From: Leptolyngbya sp. FACHB-60
GTDB lineage: Bacteria; Cyanobacteriota; Cyanobacteriia; Phormidesmidales; Phormidesmidaceae
Assembly (NCBI RefSeq): GCF_014695775.1
Contig: NZ_JACJOX010000051.1
Coordinates: forward strand, 1-63,335
Reading direction: 5' to 3'
Length of the DNA: 63,335 nucleotides
Both the position numbers and the translations under genes were made by a program. The notes below the pieces were generated by a model. That model had not been told where the DNA came from, searched no databases, and saw nothing but the letters and a program-made list of their open reading frames with translations. The first letter of the stretch is position 1. The number at the start of each line of letters is the position of its first letter. Of this stretch, positions 51,355-60,288 are shown one piece after another.

Positions 51355-51543
51355 TCACTCAACATAGTCAGTGGCAATTTCGATCGCCAACGAAACATCA
51401 TCTATGGTGACGTAGAACTGATTGGGGCGACAGCACACCTGGCAATCTTCGATGTAAGACTGGGTAAGCCCAGCGGAGAGATCGATAAAGGTGGTGCTGA
51501 TCTCGCCGCAAAAGGCGCAGGTGTACTCGACGGTAGATTCCAT
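51355..51543 (-). CDS. CPXCG-motif cysteine-rich protein
   Basis: This 62-residue protein has two Cys pairs (TCAFCGEI and DCQVCCRPN), the layout of the small CPXCG family, which probably bind zinc. It ends IDDVSLAIEIATDYVE. The role is not known. It is isolated, with about 230 bp before it and 160 bp after. Confidence 0.85.
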   Translation of the reverse strand: MESTVEYTCAFCGEISTTFIDLSAGLTQSYIEDCQVCCRPNQFYVTIDDVSLAIEIATDYVE

Positions 51544-51706
51544 AGGTAACAGCGGCTCAAAGCCGACAGGAACATTTCAAGGGGCGACCCGTCCTCGAAC
51601 ACTAGAGGTGTTGGGGCGATCGCAGGCCTAAGTCACCCTACCACTCTCCCCTGAGCCCGACTCGCAACAAGGGCAACCCTACTTAAGCATGTTTCTGGAG
51701 GTCGTG

Positions 51707-52258
51707 ATGAAAGTCAGTCACTTAGCCGCTTTGGCGCTAGCGGTCATGCCGGTAATAGCTCTGGGGCAAGCTCCCATCGCCCAGGCCCAGCTGTTTGTGT
51801 CATCGCCCATTCAGGCCATCACCCCCAACAGCGAAACCCTCTACCTCAACACCGACGCCACGGTCGAGAAGACTCTCCAGGTAAGGGCCGCCACCAACCT
51901 CAACGGGCGCAGCATTCCCGCTGGATCTGTTGTGCGCGGTCGGTTTGAGCCGGCCGAGGGCGGCGTGCGCTACGTCGCCACAGCGGTAGAGGTAGGCAAC
52001 CAGGTCTACACCGTCAACGCCGTTTCTGAACTGCTGCGCGATATCAAAGACCCTAGAGAAACCAGCACAGGTGCCATTCTTACCGATGCCGGCATTGGGG
52101 CCGCGGGCGGGGCGGCTGTCGGTGGCATTCTCAGCGGGCGCGTCTCGGTGGGCAGCATCATTGGCGGAGCCGCAGCCGGGGCTATTATTGGCAATACGAC
52201 TGCTCAGCGGGTGGTGGTGATAGAGCCCAACCAGACCCTCACCTTGACCTCTCGGTAA
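51707..52258 (+). CDS. Secreted glycine-zipper protein
   Basis: ATG at 51707 is set by GGAGG about 9 nt upstream. The 183-residue product has a signal peptide (MKVSHLAALALAVMPVIALG) and a beta-rich middle (SIPAGSVVRGRFEPAEGGVR), then a glycine-zipper segment (IGAAGGAAVGGILSGR; IIGGAAAGAIIGNTTA) that can insert in membranes or pack helices. It resembles cyanobacterial outer-membrane or periplasmic conserved proteins of unknown role. Confidence 0.8.
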   Translation: MKVSHLAALALAVMPVIALGQAPIAQAQLFVSSPIQAITPNSETLYLNTDATVEKTLQVRAATNLNGRSIPAGSVVRGRFEPAEGGVRYVATAVEVGNQVYTVNAVSELLRDIKDPRETSTGAILTDAGIGAAGGAAVGGILSGRVSVGSIIGGAAAGAIIGNTTAQRVVVIEPNQTLTLTSR

Positions 52259-52338
52259 CTTTTCCCTGGGGGGACAATGGGTGAACCGCTCTGCTCCGTT
52301 ACAGGGGCGCAGCCGAAACCGCTGCACTTCTACTCAGC

Positions 52339-52743
52339 CTAGACTTTGGGATGGCGACATTTGGCGTCAATGTCGGCCAGCTCGGCTTCGATCGCTCGGG
52401 TGCTAATGGCAATTTCGTAAAGCGATGTCAGCAGCGAGGCCACCAGCAATAGCAGGCTGAGAGCAAACAGCACTTCCGCCAGCTGTTGCTGATTTAGAAA
52501 TAGCCCCAGCATCGATAGCGTGCAGACAATAAAGCTCGATACCCCTAGAGCCTGCATTAGACGAATGAGAGCAATCCGCTGGCGCAGGTTAGCGATCTGA
52601 CGCTGTACCAGACTTTGAAAGTAATCACGCTCAGAGCTATGGAGCTGACGAATCAGCTGGGCCAGCACCAGAAAACGGTTGGTGTAGGCCAGCAGCAGCA
52701 GCGAAATAGCGGGAAATAGCAGCGCTGGGGTAGTTAGTTCCAT
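52339..52743 (-). CDS. DUF2721 family membrane protein
   Basis: The 134-residue protein has an N-terminal membrane helix (LLFPAISLLLLAYTNRFLVL), an amphipathic stretch with LVQRQIANLRQRIALI, then two more helices (VSSFIVCTLSMLGLFL, VLFALSLLLLVASLLTSLYE). Order and length match DUF2721. The function is unknown. It is convergent with the glycine-zipper gene and 123 bp from prk on the same strand. Confidence 0.85.
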   Translation of the reverse strand: MELTTPALLFPAISLLLLAYTNRFLVLAQLIRQLHSSERDYFQSLVQRQIANLRQRIALIRLMQALGVSSFIVCTLSMLGLFLNQQQLAEVLFALSLLLLVASLLTSLYEIAISTRAIEAELADIDAKCRHPKV

Positions 52744-52866
52744 AGCAAAAAAGGAGAGGACATCTTGATCGATATCCTCTCCCGATTAAGCCAGATAAAC
52801 TCAATTAGACCGGTTTAAGGTTCAAGGGTTAAGCCTTAAACCCTATACCTGTTACCCTAAACCCGC

Positions 52867-53877
52867 TTACGCTTGGGCCGTAGCCGCTACTTCGCGATCA
52901 GCGGCGATCAGGCGCTCGTAGGTAGCGCGCATTTTCAGACCCACCAGCACCTGGAACAAGCCGCTACCGTTGGTCGAACCGGGGTACTCGCGGTGCTTGA
53001 GCAGCAGCTCAGTCATCTCGCCGTAGTACTTAGTAGAGGTGTTGCTGAGGTGGCTCTCGATGTAGATCAGCTCTTCGAGGCGATCGAACTGGCCGTCAAC
53101 CTCTAGCACCGACACCTCGTGCCCGTAGTAAGAATCGGGGCCGTAGTGCATGCGAATGCCGGGGTAGGAGCAGGTGAGCTTGCGCCCGCAGGGAATCCAA
53201 TCGATGGTAGACCCTTCGTCGAAGAGGTAAACGGGGTCGAAGCCTTCAATGCCCTCGCGCTGCATGAGGCGTACCCGCAGCACCTTCTTCTCTTCGTCGT
53301 TGGGAATCAGCTGGGTGGGCAGAATTTGAATCACCACATCGGCATACTGCTTTTGAATGTCGATATAGGCCTCAAAGTCAGGGCGGCGGGCGTTGATGGA
53401 AGCCAGCACATCTTCGTAGGTGTGACCACGCTCGGCCATATCCCGCTGGATCTTCCAGGCAATTTTGACTTCGTCACTAATGTCGAGGTAAACGCTGAAG
53501 TCGATCAGCTCGCGCACGCGCTCGTCGTAGAGGGGGTGCAGACCTTCGATAACGATGATGCGGTTGGGGTCAACCCGCTCGGGGGGATCGAGCTCACCGG
53601 TTTCGTGGTTATAGATCGGCTTGTCAATGCTCTTGCCTTCCTTCAAGGCTTTGATCTGTTCGTACATCAGATCAAAGTTGTTGGCCTTAGGATCGAGAGC
53701 GGTAACCCCGGCTTCTTTACGCTGCTTGCGATCGAGGCTGTGGTAGTCATCTAGACAGATGACGGTCATGAGCTCAGCGCCAAACAGATCGCTCAAGCGA
53801 CGTAGAAAGGTCGACTTGCCGCATCCAGAGTCACCGGCGACACCGATTAGAACTACCTTACCTGGCTTGCTGATCAT
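52867..53877 (-). CDS. prk: Phosphoribulokinase
   Basis: PRK makes ribulose-1,5-bisphosphate from ribulose-5-phosphate and ATP in the Calvin cycle. The 336-residue protein has the P-loop GVAGDSGCGKST, with C19 inside it and C41 in VICLDDYHSLDR; these are the pair oxidised in the dark. A second pair (IPCGRKLTCSYPG) allows GAPDH-CP12 binding. The length is the oxygenic-phototroph type. ATG 53877 has AGGGGGAA upstream, and TATATATA about 25 bp further up may be part of its promoter. Confidence 0.98.
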   Translation of the reverse strand: MISKPGKVVLIGVAGDSGCGKSTFLRRLSDLFGAELMTVICLDDYHSLDRKQRKEAGVTALDPKANNFDLMYEQIKALKEGKSIDKPIYNHETGELDPPERVDPNRIIVIEGLHPLYDERVRELIDFSVYLDISDEVKIAWKIQRDMAERGHTYEDVLASINARRPDFEAYIDIQKQYADVVIQILPTQLIPNDEEKKVLRVRLMQREGIEGFDPVYLFDEGSTIDWIPCGRKLTCSYPGIRMHYGPDSYYGHEVSVLEVDGQFDRLEELIYIESHLSNTSTKYYGEMTELLLKHREYPGSTNGSGLFQVLVGLKMRATYERLIAADREVAATAQA

Positions 53878-54609
53878 ATGTTCCCCCTAAAACAACCGTA
53901 TATATATTAGGACCCAGCGCTGCAGCGCAGCAGAAGAAAGCCATTCCTAGATGTGAATCTGGTTTAGCCGTTGCCCAACATCCCAGAACCAAGCGGCCAA
54001 GGGAGTGAATGCCTTGCGAACGTCGAGCCAGTGAAGCTTAGGACTTCTGAATAGAGGGAGTACCGAAATTTTCCCTGGCATTCAGGTCACCGCCACTTGC
54101 CTGACTGAGAATAAGCTACAGCCCAAGCGCTGACTCTTTCTATACTCCTCGGGGCGGCTAAACCGCCTTAGGCACAAAACCATTTTGGAGGATAAGTATT
54201 TCTACCGCAATTAGTCTCATCCTATCAGAAGCTAGTATCCTCCACAACAGTTTTCAGGGGGGGATCGATTGGGCAGCAATTCAGCATTTTTAGCTAAGCA
54301 GAGATTTTAGATTAACTTAATGCCTGCTGCTGCAAAGAACACAGTCTTTCCCACAGGATTTGACTAGAGTGCAAGTATTCATTGGGGCAACAGCTGAGCG
54401 TGGGGATTAGTTGCAGTGCGCTCTATTTCCTGGCTCACGGCATTACACCGTCTTACAGTGATACCCTAAACTAAAAGTATTTCTAGTGCTGCCGCCTTTA
54501 GATTGGCCCTAGGGCTATCTGAGTAGGTTCATTAGAGAACGCGCGACGGGTCATGACGGTGTGCCTCCGTCGCACTTAGTTGGGTCTAGAGAGTCACTGA
54601 AATTTAGAT
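53878..54609. promoter_or_regulatory. Divergent intergenic region, prk and petH
   Basis: About 730 bp, the largest of the photosynthesis-gene spacers here. Next to prk is TATATATA (53898-53909 region). The petH side contains a hairpin at 54543-54573, consistent with a long petH leader. No gene is seen; both genes are likely strongly and differently regulated. Confidence 0.5.
54543..54573 (+). promoter_or_regulatory. Hairpin in the petH leader
   Basis: Perfect 7-bp arms GCGACGG and CCGTCGC have a 17-nt loop and lie 37 bp upstream of the petH ATG. In cyanobacteria the petH leader structure influences which of two start codons is used, so this may be relevant; that link is an inference. Confidence 0.5.
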
Positions 54610-55869
54610 ATGTATAATCCAAGTGTGAGCGGCGGCAACGCCAGTACTGAGGCCGGAAGCCGCTTGTTTCTATATGAGGTGCAGGGTCTGCGCCAGAGCG
54701 CAGAGAATGACCAGATGGCCACCCCCATTCGCAAGAGTGGCAGCGTCTTCATCACGGTGCCCTACACCCGTATGAATCAGGAGATGCAGCGGATCACCCG
54801 CATGGGCGGCAAGATTGTGAGCATTCGCCCCATTGAAGAAGTGGGAACTGCTAGCAATGCTGTGCCTACACCGATCACTGCGCCTGTGGTTGCGTCCGCC
54901 GAAGCTGTTGCCCCAGCTGAGTCCGCGCCCACCCAAACCAACGATAAGCCCATGACTCAAGCCGCGCCCAAGCCCGGTGCCAGCGTGCCCGTTAACCTCT
55001 ACAAGCCCAATGCCCCCTATGTCGGCAAGGTGTTGTCAAATGAGCCCCTGGTTCAAGAGGGTGGCTCAGGCATTGTGCAGCACATTACTTTTGACCTCTC
55101 GCAGGGCAACCTGCACTACGTAGAAGGCCAAAGTATTGGCATTATTCCCGACGGCACTGACGACAAGGGCAAGCCCCACAAGCTGCGCCTCTACTCGATC
55201 GCTTCGACCCGCCACGGCGACCACCTAGACGACAAGACTGTGTCGCTCTGCGTGCGCCAGCTGGAGTATAAGCATCCTGAGAGTGGCGAGACGGTCTATG
55301 GCACCTGCTCTACTTTCCTGTGCGGTGTTGAGCCCGGTGCCGATGTCAAAATTACTGGCCCGGTGGGCAAGGAAATGCTGCTGCCTGATGACCCCGACGC
55401 CACTGTTATCATGCTGGCTACCGGCACGGGCATTGCTCCCTTCCGCGCCTATCTGTGGCGCATGTTTAAGGAAGCCGAACGCAAAGCTAACCCTGATTAC
55501 CAGTTTAAGGGCTTGGCCTGGCTGATCTTTGGCGTACCCTATACTCCCAACGTTCTCTATAAAGAGGAGTTGGAGCAAATGGAGAAGGAGTATCCCAAGA
55601 ACTTTAAGCTCACCTACGCCATCAGCCGTGAGCAGCAGAATGCTGAGGGCGGTCGCATGTACATTCAGCACCGGGTAGCTGAGCATGCCGATGAGCTGTG
55701 GGAACTGATGCAGAAGCCCAACACCCACACCTATATGTGCGGTCTGAAGGGTATGGAGGACGGCATCGATGAAGGGATGACCACGGCTGCTACCAAGCAC
55801 GGGGCTGACTGGATAGAATTCCGCAAGCAGATGAAGAAAGAGCACCGCTGGCACGTGGAAACCTACTAA
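54610..55869 (+). CDS. petH: Ferredoxin-NADP+ reductase with CpcD-like N-terminal domain
   Basis: PetH transfers electrons from ferredoxin to NADP+ at the end of photosynthetic electron flow. The 419-residue long form has an N-terminal CpcD-like linker domain (about 1-85: LFLYEVQGLRQ, VFITVPYTRMNQEMQRITRM) that binds phycobilisomes, a Pro/Ala-rich hinge, then the FNR core: RLYSIAST (FAD), GTCSTFLCGVEPG, LATGTGIAPFRAYL (NADP) and the C-terminal Tyr of WHVETY. An in-frame ATG at 54952 (residue 115) could start the short, phycobilisome-free form known as FNR-S. A strong terminator follows the stop. Confidence 0.97.
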   Translation: MYNPSVSGGNASTEAGSRLFLYEVQGLRQSAENDQMATPIRKSGSVFITVPYTRMNQEMQRITRMGGKIVSIRPIEEVGTASNAVPTPITAPVVASAEAVAPAESAPTQTNDKPMTQAAPKPGASVPVNLYKPNAPYVGKVLSNEPLVQEGGSGIVQHITFDLSQGNLHYVEGQSIGIIPDGTDDKGKPHKLRLYSIASTRHGDHLDDKTVSLCVRQLEYKHPESGETVYGTCSTFLCGVEPGADVKITGPVGKEMLLPDDPDATVIMLATGTGIAPFRAYLWRMFKEAERKANPDYQFKGLAWLIFGVPYTPNVLYKEELEQMEKEYPKNFKLTYAISREQQNAEGGRMYIQHRVAEHADELWELMQKPNTHTYMCGLKGMEDGIDEGMTTAATKHGADWIEFRKQMKKEHRWHVETY

Positions 55870-55921
55870 GGTTTTTGGTGTCAGTCAATATCTGGTGAGG
55901 GCAAACGGTTGTTGTCCTCAC

Positions 55922-55953
55922 AAAAAAGGAAGGGTTTTGCCCTTCCTTTTTTT
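55922..55953 (+). terminator. Rho-independent terminator of petH
   Basis: A perfect 11-bp stem AAAAGGAAGGG and CCCTTCCTTTT has a short loop and is followed by more T. It lies 53 bp after the petH stop. Confidence 0.93.
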
Positions 55954-56041
55954 GTGGCCGTTGGTATCGGTGCCCAGGGGGGACAGCAATCCCTTTACAA
56001 TTGGGCTAGCGATCGCAGTTAAGGAAGTCAGACCATTGGTT

Positions 56042-57352
56042 ATGCGTGTCGGTTTGCTGGGGCTAGGAACGGTGGGGTCGGGAACGGCCAAGATTTTGCT
56101 GGATCCGGCCCATCGCCATCCCCTGGTGGGGCAGATAGATCTGGCTCGGGTGGGGGTGCGAAGTCTCGATAAGCCTCGCCCGGTAGACATTGGGGGCGAT
56201 CGCCTTACCACTGACCTGGAGAGCATTGTGGCTGACCCCACTATCGATGTGGTGGTGGAGGTGATGGGGGGGCTGGAGCCGGCGCGATCGCTGATTCTCA
56301 AAGCCATTGCCCACGGCAAGCATGTGGTGACGGCCAACAAGGCGGTGATTGCCCGCTACGGCGACGAGATCTTTACCGCCGCCAATGAGGCAGGGGTCTA
56401 TGTGATGCTGGAGGCGGCGGTGGCGGGGGGCATTCCCGTCATTCAACCGCTAAAGCAGGCGCTGGGGGTCAACCGCATTCGCGCGGTGACGGGGATCATT
56501 AACGGCACAACCAACTACATTCTCACTCGCATGCAGCGGGAGGGGGGCGACTTTGAGGCGATTTTGGCCGATGCCCAGCGCCTGGGCTACGCCGAGGCCG
56601 ACCCCAGCGCCGATGTGGATGGGCTAGATGCGGCTGACAAGATTGCGATTTTGGCGTCGCTGGCCTTTGGGGGCCGTATTAAGCTGTCGGAGGTGTACAG
56701 CGAGGGCATTCGCCATGTGACCGCTGCTGATATTGCCTACGCCGACCGGCTGGGGTTTGTGATCAAGCTGCTGGCGATCGCCCGCCGCGACGGTGAGTTT
56801 GATGAAACCTCTAACCAAGCGCTGGATCAATTACAACTGCGGGTACACCCGACCCTGGTGCCGATCAGTCATCCGCTAGCTTCGGTGAATGATGTCTACA
56901 ACGCCATTTTGATCGAGGGTGACCCCATTGGTCAGGTGATGTTCTTTGGGCCGGGGGCCGGGGAGGGGCCGACTGCCAGTGCGGTGGTGTCTGACCTGCT
57001 AAATTTGGCGGCGAATCTGCGGGCAGGGACAACGCCTCAAGCTACCAATCCGCTGCTGGCCTGTAGTCATCAGCACTACTGCAAGGTTAGCCCGATGGCC
57101 GATATTGTCAGTCGTTTCTATGTGCGGCTGCTGGCGGAGGATGCGCCGGGGGTGATTGGCAAGCTGGGCATTTGTTTTGGCTGTCACCAGGTGAGCCTGG
57201 AATCGATTGTGCAGATTGGTCAGCACGAGACGCGGGCGGAGATTGTGATTGTCAGCCATGAGGTGACGGAGGCGAACTTTCAGTCGGCGTTGGATGAGCT
57301 GCGGGAGTACCCGGAGATTCACAGCGTGGCGAGTGTGCTGCGGGTGTTGTAG
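56042..57352 (+). CDS. hom: Homoserine dehydrogenase
   Basis: Hom reduces aspartate semialdehyde to homoserine, leading to threonine and methionine. ATG at 56042 (MRVGLLGLGTVG) is chosen; the frame goes up to 55895 across the petH terminator, which cannot be coding. The 436-residue product has Rossmann GLGTVGSGT, VVEVMGGLEPA, VTANKAVIA, GIINGTTNYIL with active-site residues, DPSADVDGLDAADK, and a C-terminal ACT domain (YVRLLAEDAPGVIGKLG) for feedback by threonine. Confidence 0.97.
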   Translation: MRVGLLGLGTVGSGTAKILLDPAHRHPLVGQIDLARVGVRSLDKPRPVDIGGDRLTTDLESIVADPTIDVVVEVMGGLEPARSLILKAIAHGKHVVTANKAVIARYGDEIFTAANEAGVYVMLEAAVAGGIPVIQPLKQALGVNRIRAVTGIINGTTNYILTRMQREGGDFEAILADAQRLGYAEADPSADVDGLDAADKIAILASLAFGGRIKLSEVYSEGIRHVTAADIAYADRLGFVIKLLAIARRDGEFDETSNQALDQLQLRVHPTLVPISHPLASVNDVYNAILIEGDPIGQVMFFGPGAGEGPTASAVVSDLLNLAANLRAGTTPQATNPLLACSHQHYCKVSPMADIVSRFYVRLLAEDAPGVIGKLGICFGCHQVSLESIVQIGQHETRAEIVIVSHEVTEANFQSALDELREYPEIHSVASVLRVL

Positions 57353-57707
57353 GGTGCGATGGTCAAAGACCGGCCAAAGGGCTATGGCGGCTTGAACCTT
57401 GCGAATGCTTTGGTTTGAATTCTGGGAGCCACAATACACCGCTTACGGTATCGAGTATGTTGTGTGGGCCTGGCGGCGCACAATGGGGATCATCTGCCAG
57501 ATCTACCGCTGGGGCCTGCGAAATGGCCCCAGACCCCCGTCGACCAGGACGTTCCGCCGTCCTGCACCTCACGGAAAGGATGAGTCGATCATCGGGTTAA
57601 ACCTCTATTCTGCAAATTGACTGGTTGGCAGCTCTGTGAAGAGCATTGAATCGTAGGGTGGGCGCTGCCCACCGAGGTCTTCTCTTTATTCTTCGTTTTT
57701 CTGCTTT
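57353..57707. other. Intergenic region with a dispersed palindromic motif
   Basis: About 355 bp. At 57657-57673 there is GGTGGGC-GCT-GCCCACC within GTAGGGTGGGC, a type of hairpin that I recognise as recurring in cyanobacterial spacers. Plus-strand frames at 57399-57620 are not convincing as genes. Confidence 0.5.
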
Positions 57708-59486
57708 ATGGCCAGTATTCAATCGGCACGGCACCCCATACAAAGGCTGTTGCGTTATGGGCAGAATTATCGGCCGCAGATTTGGGGAGCCGTGGCCAAC
57801 TCCGTTCTCAACACTATCTTTGACCTGGCTCCGCCCTACCTGATCGGTATCGCCATCGACGTGGTGACCAACAACGAAAGCTCGCTGATTGCCCGTGTGG
57901 GGATCACCAGCATTCCGGGGCAGCTGGGGGTGCTGTCGGCGCTGACGTTCTTGATCTGGACCCTGGAGTCGCTGAGTGAGTATATCTATGCGTGGCTGTG
58001 GCGCAACTTGGCCCAGAATTTGCAGCACGATCTGCGTATCGACACCTATAGCCATCTGCAATCGCAAGATCTGAGCTACTTTGAAGACCGCAGCACGGGC
58101 GGCCTGCTGTCGATTTTGAACGATGACATCAACCAGCTGGAGCGGTTCCTCAATACTGGAGCCCATAACCTGCTGAGGTTTTTTACCACGGTGCTGTGGG
58201 TGGGGGCTACGTTCTTAATCTTGGCACCGGGGGTGTCGTGGATGGCGATGCTGCCGATTCCCTTTGTGCTGGGGGGCTCGATCGCCTTTCAGAAGCGGCT
58301 GGCCCCGCGCTATGCCGAGGTGCGCGATAAGGCGGGGTTGATTAGCGGGCGGTTGGCCAATAATCTGTCGGGTATTGCCACGATCAAGAGCTTTACGGCA
58401 GAGGGGTATGAGCGCGATCGCGTCTCCCTAGACAGCGATGCCTACCGCTACAGCAACCGGAAGGCGATCGCCCTTAGCGCCGCCTTTATTCCGCTGATTC
58501 GGATTTTCATTTTGGTGGGCTTTACCGCCATGCTGTATCTGGGCGGTATGGCGGTAGCTGACGGCACCCTGTCGGCGGGCACCTACGGCTTTATGGTGTT
58601 CATCATTCAGCGGCTGCTGTGGCCCTTTACCCAGCTCAGCGAAATTATGGATGAATACCAGCGGGCGATGGCCTCGGTGCGGCGGGTGCTGGGCCTGCTG
58701 GATGAGCCAATCGAGCTGGTGCCTGGGCGCAACCCGCTGCCGGTGGAGCACGTGAAGGGGGATGTGCGTTATGAAAACGTCAGCTTTGCCTACGCCAACC
58801 GCCAGCCTGTTCTAAAGAATCTCTCCCTCCATATTCCTGCCGGACAGAGCATTGGGGTGGTAGGGGCTACCGGCTCGGGCAAGAGCACTTTGGTAAAGCT
58901 GCTGCTGCGCTTTTATCAGCCTCAGCAGGGCCGCATTTTGGTCGATGGGCAGGAGATTCAAGACCTGCTGCCCCAAGATCTGCGCCGCTGCATTGGTCTG
59001 GTCAGTCAGGACGTATTTTTGTTCTCGGGCACCGTGGCGCAGAATATTGCCTACGGCACCTTCGATGCTACTCCAGAGCAGATTCTCCACGCCGCCAAAC
59101 TGGCAGAGGCCCACGAGTTTATCGTGCAGATGCCCCAGGGCTACGACACCATTGTGGGCGAGCGGGGGCAGAAGCTATCAGGGGGGCAGCGCCAGCGGCT
59201 GGCGATCGCCCGCGCCATTCTCAAAGACCCACCGATTTTGGTGCTCGATGAGGCGACTTCGGCGGTGGATAACGAGACCGAGGCAGCGATCCAGCGATCG
59301 CTGGCGGTAATCACCCAGGGGCGGACGACACTAGCGATCGCCCACCGCCTCTCCACCATTCGCCACTGCCACTGTATCTACGTCATGGCCTACGGCGAAA
59401 TCGTCGAACGGGGCCGCCACGAAGAACTACTCGAAATGAACGGCATCTACGCCAGCCTGTGGCGAGTTCAGTCTGGCCTACGCTAG
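57708..59486 (+). CDS. ABC exporter, fused membrane and ATP-binding domains
   Basis: This 592-residue half-transporter has a six-helix exporter domain (about 20-320), with the coupling region YFEDRSTGGLLSILNDDINQ, and a nucleotide-binding domain: Walker A VVGATGSGKSTLVK, Q-loop LVSQDVFLFSGTV, signature LSGGQRQRLAIARA, Walker B PILVLDEATSAVD, switch IAHRLSTI. It should work as a homodimer exporting lipid-like or small hydrophobic substrates; the cargo is unknown. It is the first gene of a row of transport-related genes running to 62.7 kb. Confidence 0.95.
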   Translation: MASIQSARHPIQRLLRYGQNYRPQIWGAVANSVLNTIFDLAPPYLIGIAIDVVTNNESSLIARVGITSIPGQLGVLSALTFLIWTLESLSEYIYAWLWRNLAQNLQHDLRIDTYSHLQSQDLSYFEDRSTGGLLSILNDDINQLERFLNTGAHNLLRFFTTVLWVGATFLILAPGVSWMAMLPIPFVLGGSIAFQKRLAPRYAEVRDKAGLISGRLANNLSGIATIKSFTAEGYERDRVSLDSDAYRYSNRKAIALSAAFIPLIRIFILVGFTAMLYLGGMAVADGTLSAGTYGFMVFIIQRLLWPFTQLSEIMDEYQRAMASVRRVLGLLDEPIELVPGRNPLPVEHVKGDVRYENVSFAYANRQPVLKNLSLHIPAGQSIGVVGATGSGKSTLVKLLLRFYQPQQGRILVDGQEIQDLLPQDLRRCIGLVSQDVFLFSGTVAQNIAYGTFDATPEQILHAAKLAEAHEFIVQMPQGYDTIVGERGQKLSGGQRQRLAIARAILKDPPILVLDEATSAVDNETEAAIQRSLAVITQGRTTLAIAHRLSTIRHCHCIYVMAYGEIVERGRHEELLEMNGIYASLWRVQSGLR

Positions 59487-59568
59487 CCTGAGCGGGAGAC
59501 TTAATCGATGGGATTGCTTGTAGTCAATCCCATGTCTCTCACCGCCCCAGTTCCTCACGGTCTTGCCT

Positions 59569-60288
59569 ATGCCCACTCCCTTGATCGAGTTTCGCCAGCT
59601 GCAAAAGGTCTACGGCTCGGGCAACACCGAGGTACGGGCGCTGTGGGATGTGGATCTGTCGATTTATCCTGGCGAATACTGCGCCATTATGGGGCCATCG
59701 GGTTCGGGCAAATCGACCGCGATGAATATGGTTGGCTGCCTCGATCGCCCCACCGCAGGGGAATATTTCTTCGACAATCAGAATGTGGCCACCCTAGAGG
59801 ACGACACCCTAGCCCAGATTCGCAACCAAAAAATTGGCTTTGTGTTTCAGCAGTTTCACCTGCTGCCCCAGCTCACCGCGCGGGAGAATGTGGAGCTGCC
59901 GATGATCTACGCCGGGGTGCGCAGTGAGGTGCGCCACCAGCGGGCGACAGAGGCATTGGTGCGGGTGGGATTGGGCGATCGCATCAACAACAAGCCCACT
60001 CAGCTGTCCGGGGGGCAGCAGCAGCGGGTGGCGATCGCCCGCGCGATCGTCAACAATCCTTTGCTTTTGCTAGCTGACGAACCGACGGGCGCACTCGATA
60101 CTCACACCACCGAAGACGTGCTGGGCATTTTTGCCGACCTTCACGCAGCGGGTATTACCATCGTTATGGTTACCCACGAGCCCGATGTGGCCCGCGCTAG
60201 CCAGCGTATTATTTGGTTTAAAGACGGCGAAGTGCTTAACGATCACCTCAGCCCCAGCGATTTGGCCCAGTCGATAGCCATTCGGTAA
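59569..60288 (+). CDS. ABC transporter ATP-binding protein, LolD/MacB type
   Basis: ATG at 59569 (MPTPLIEFRQLQKVY) is chosen over TTG 59563. The 239-residue ATPase has Walker A GPSGSGKSTAMNMVGCLD, the LolD/MacB-typical FVFQQFHLLPQLTARENVELP, signature LSGGQQQRVAIARA, Walker B LLLADEPTGALD and H-loop VTHEPDVA. This type normally couples to an FtsX-like permease. No such permease gene is adjacent; the next gene is a kinase-like protein whose ATG follows the stop TAA without a gap. Confidence 0.93.
   Translation: MPTPLIEFRQLQKVYGSGNTEVRALWDVDLSIYPGEYCAIMGPSGSGKSTAMNMVGCLDRPTAGEYFFDNQNVATLEDDTLAQIRNQKIGFVFQQFHLLPQLTARENVELPMIYAGVRSEVRHQRATEALVRVGLGDRINNKPTQLSGGQQQRVAIARAIVNNPLLLLADEPTGALDTHTTEDVLGIFADLHAAGITIVMVTHEPDVARASQRIIWFKDGEVLNDHLSPSDLAQSIAIR

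Noticed and set aside
55895..56041. N-terminal extension of homoserine dehydrogenase
   Set aside because: It would run through the petH terminator hairpin, and the canonical Rossmann start is at 56042.
57399..57620. Trp/Arg-rich frame of 73 residues between hom and the ABC exporter
   Set aside because: No start signal, no recognisable motif, and overlapping frames are equally open.
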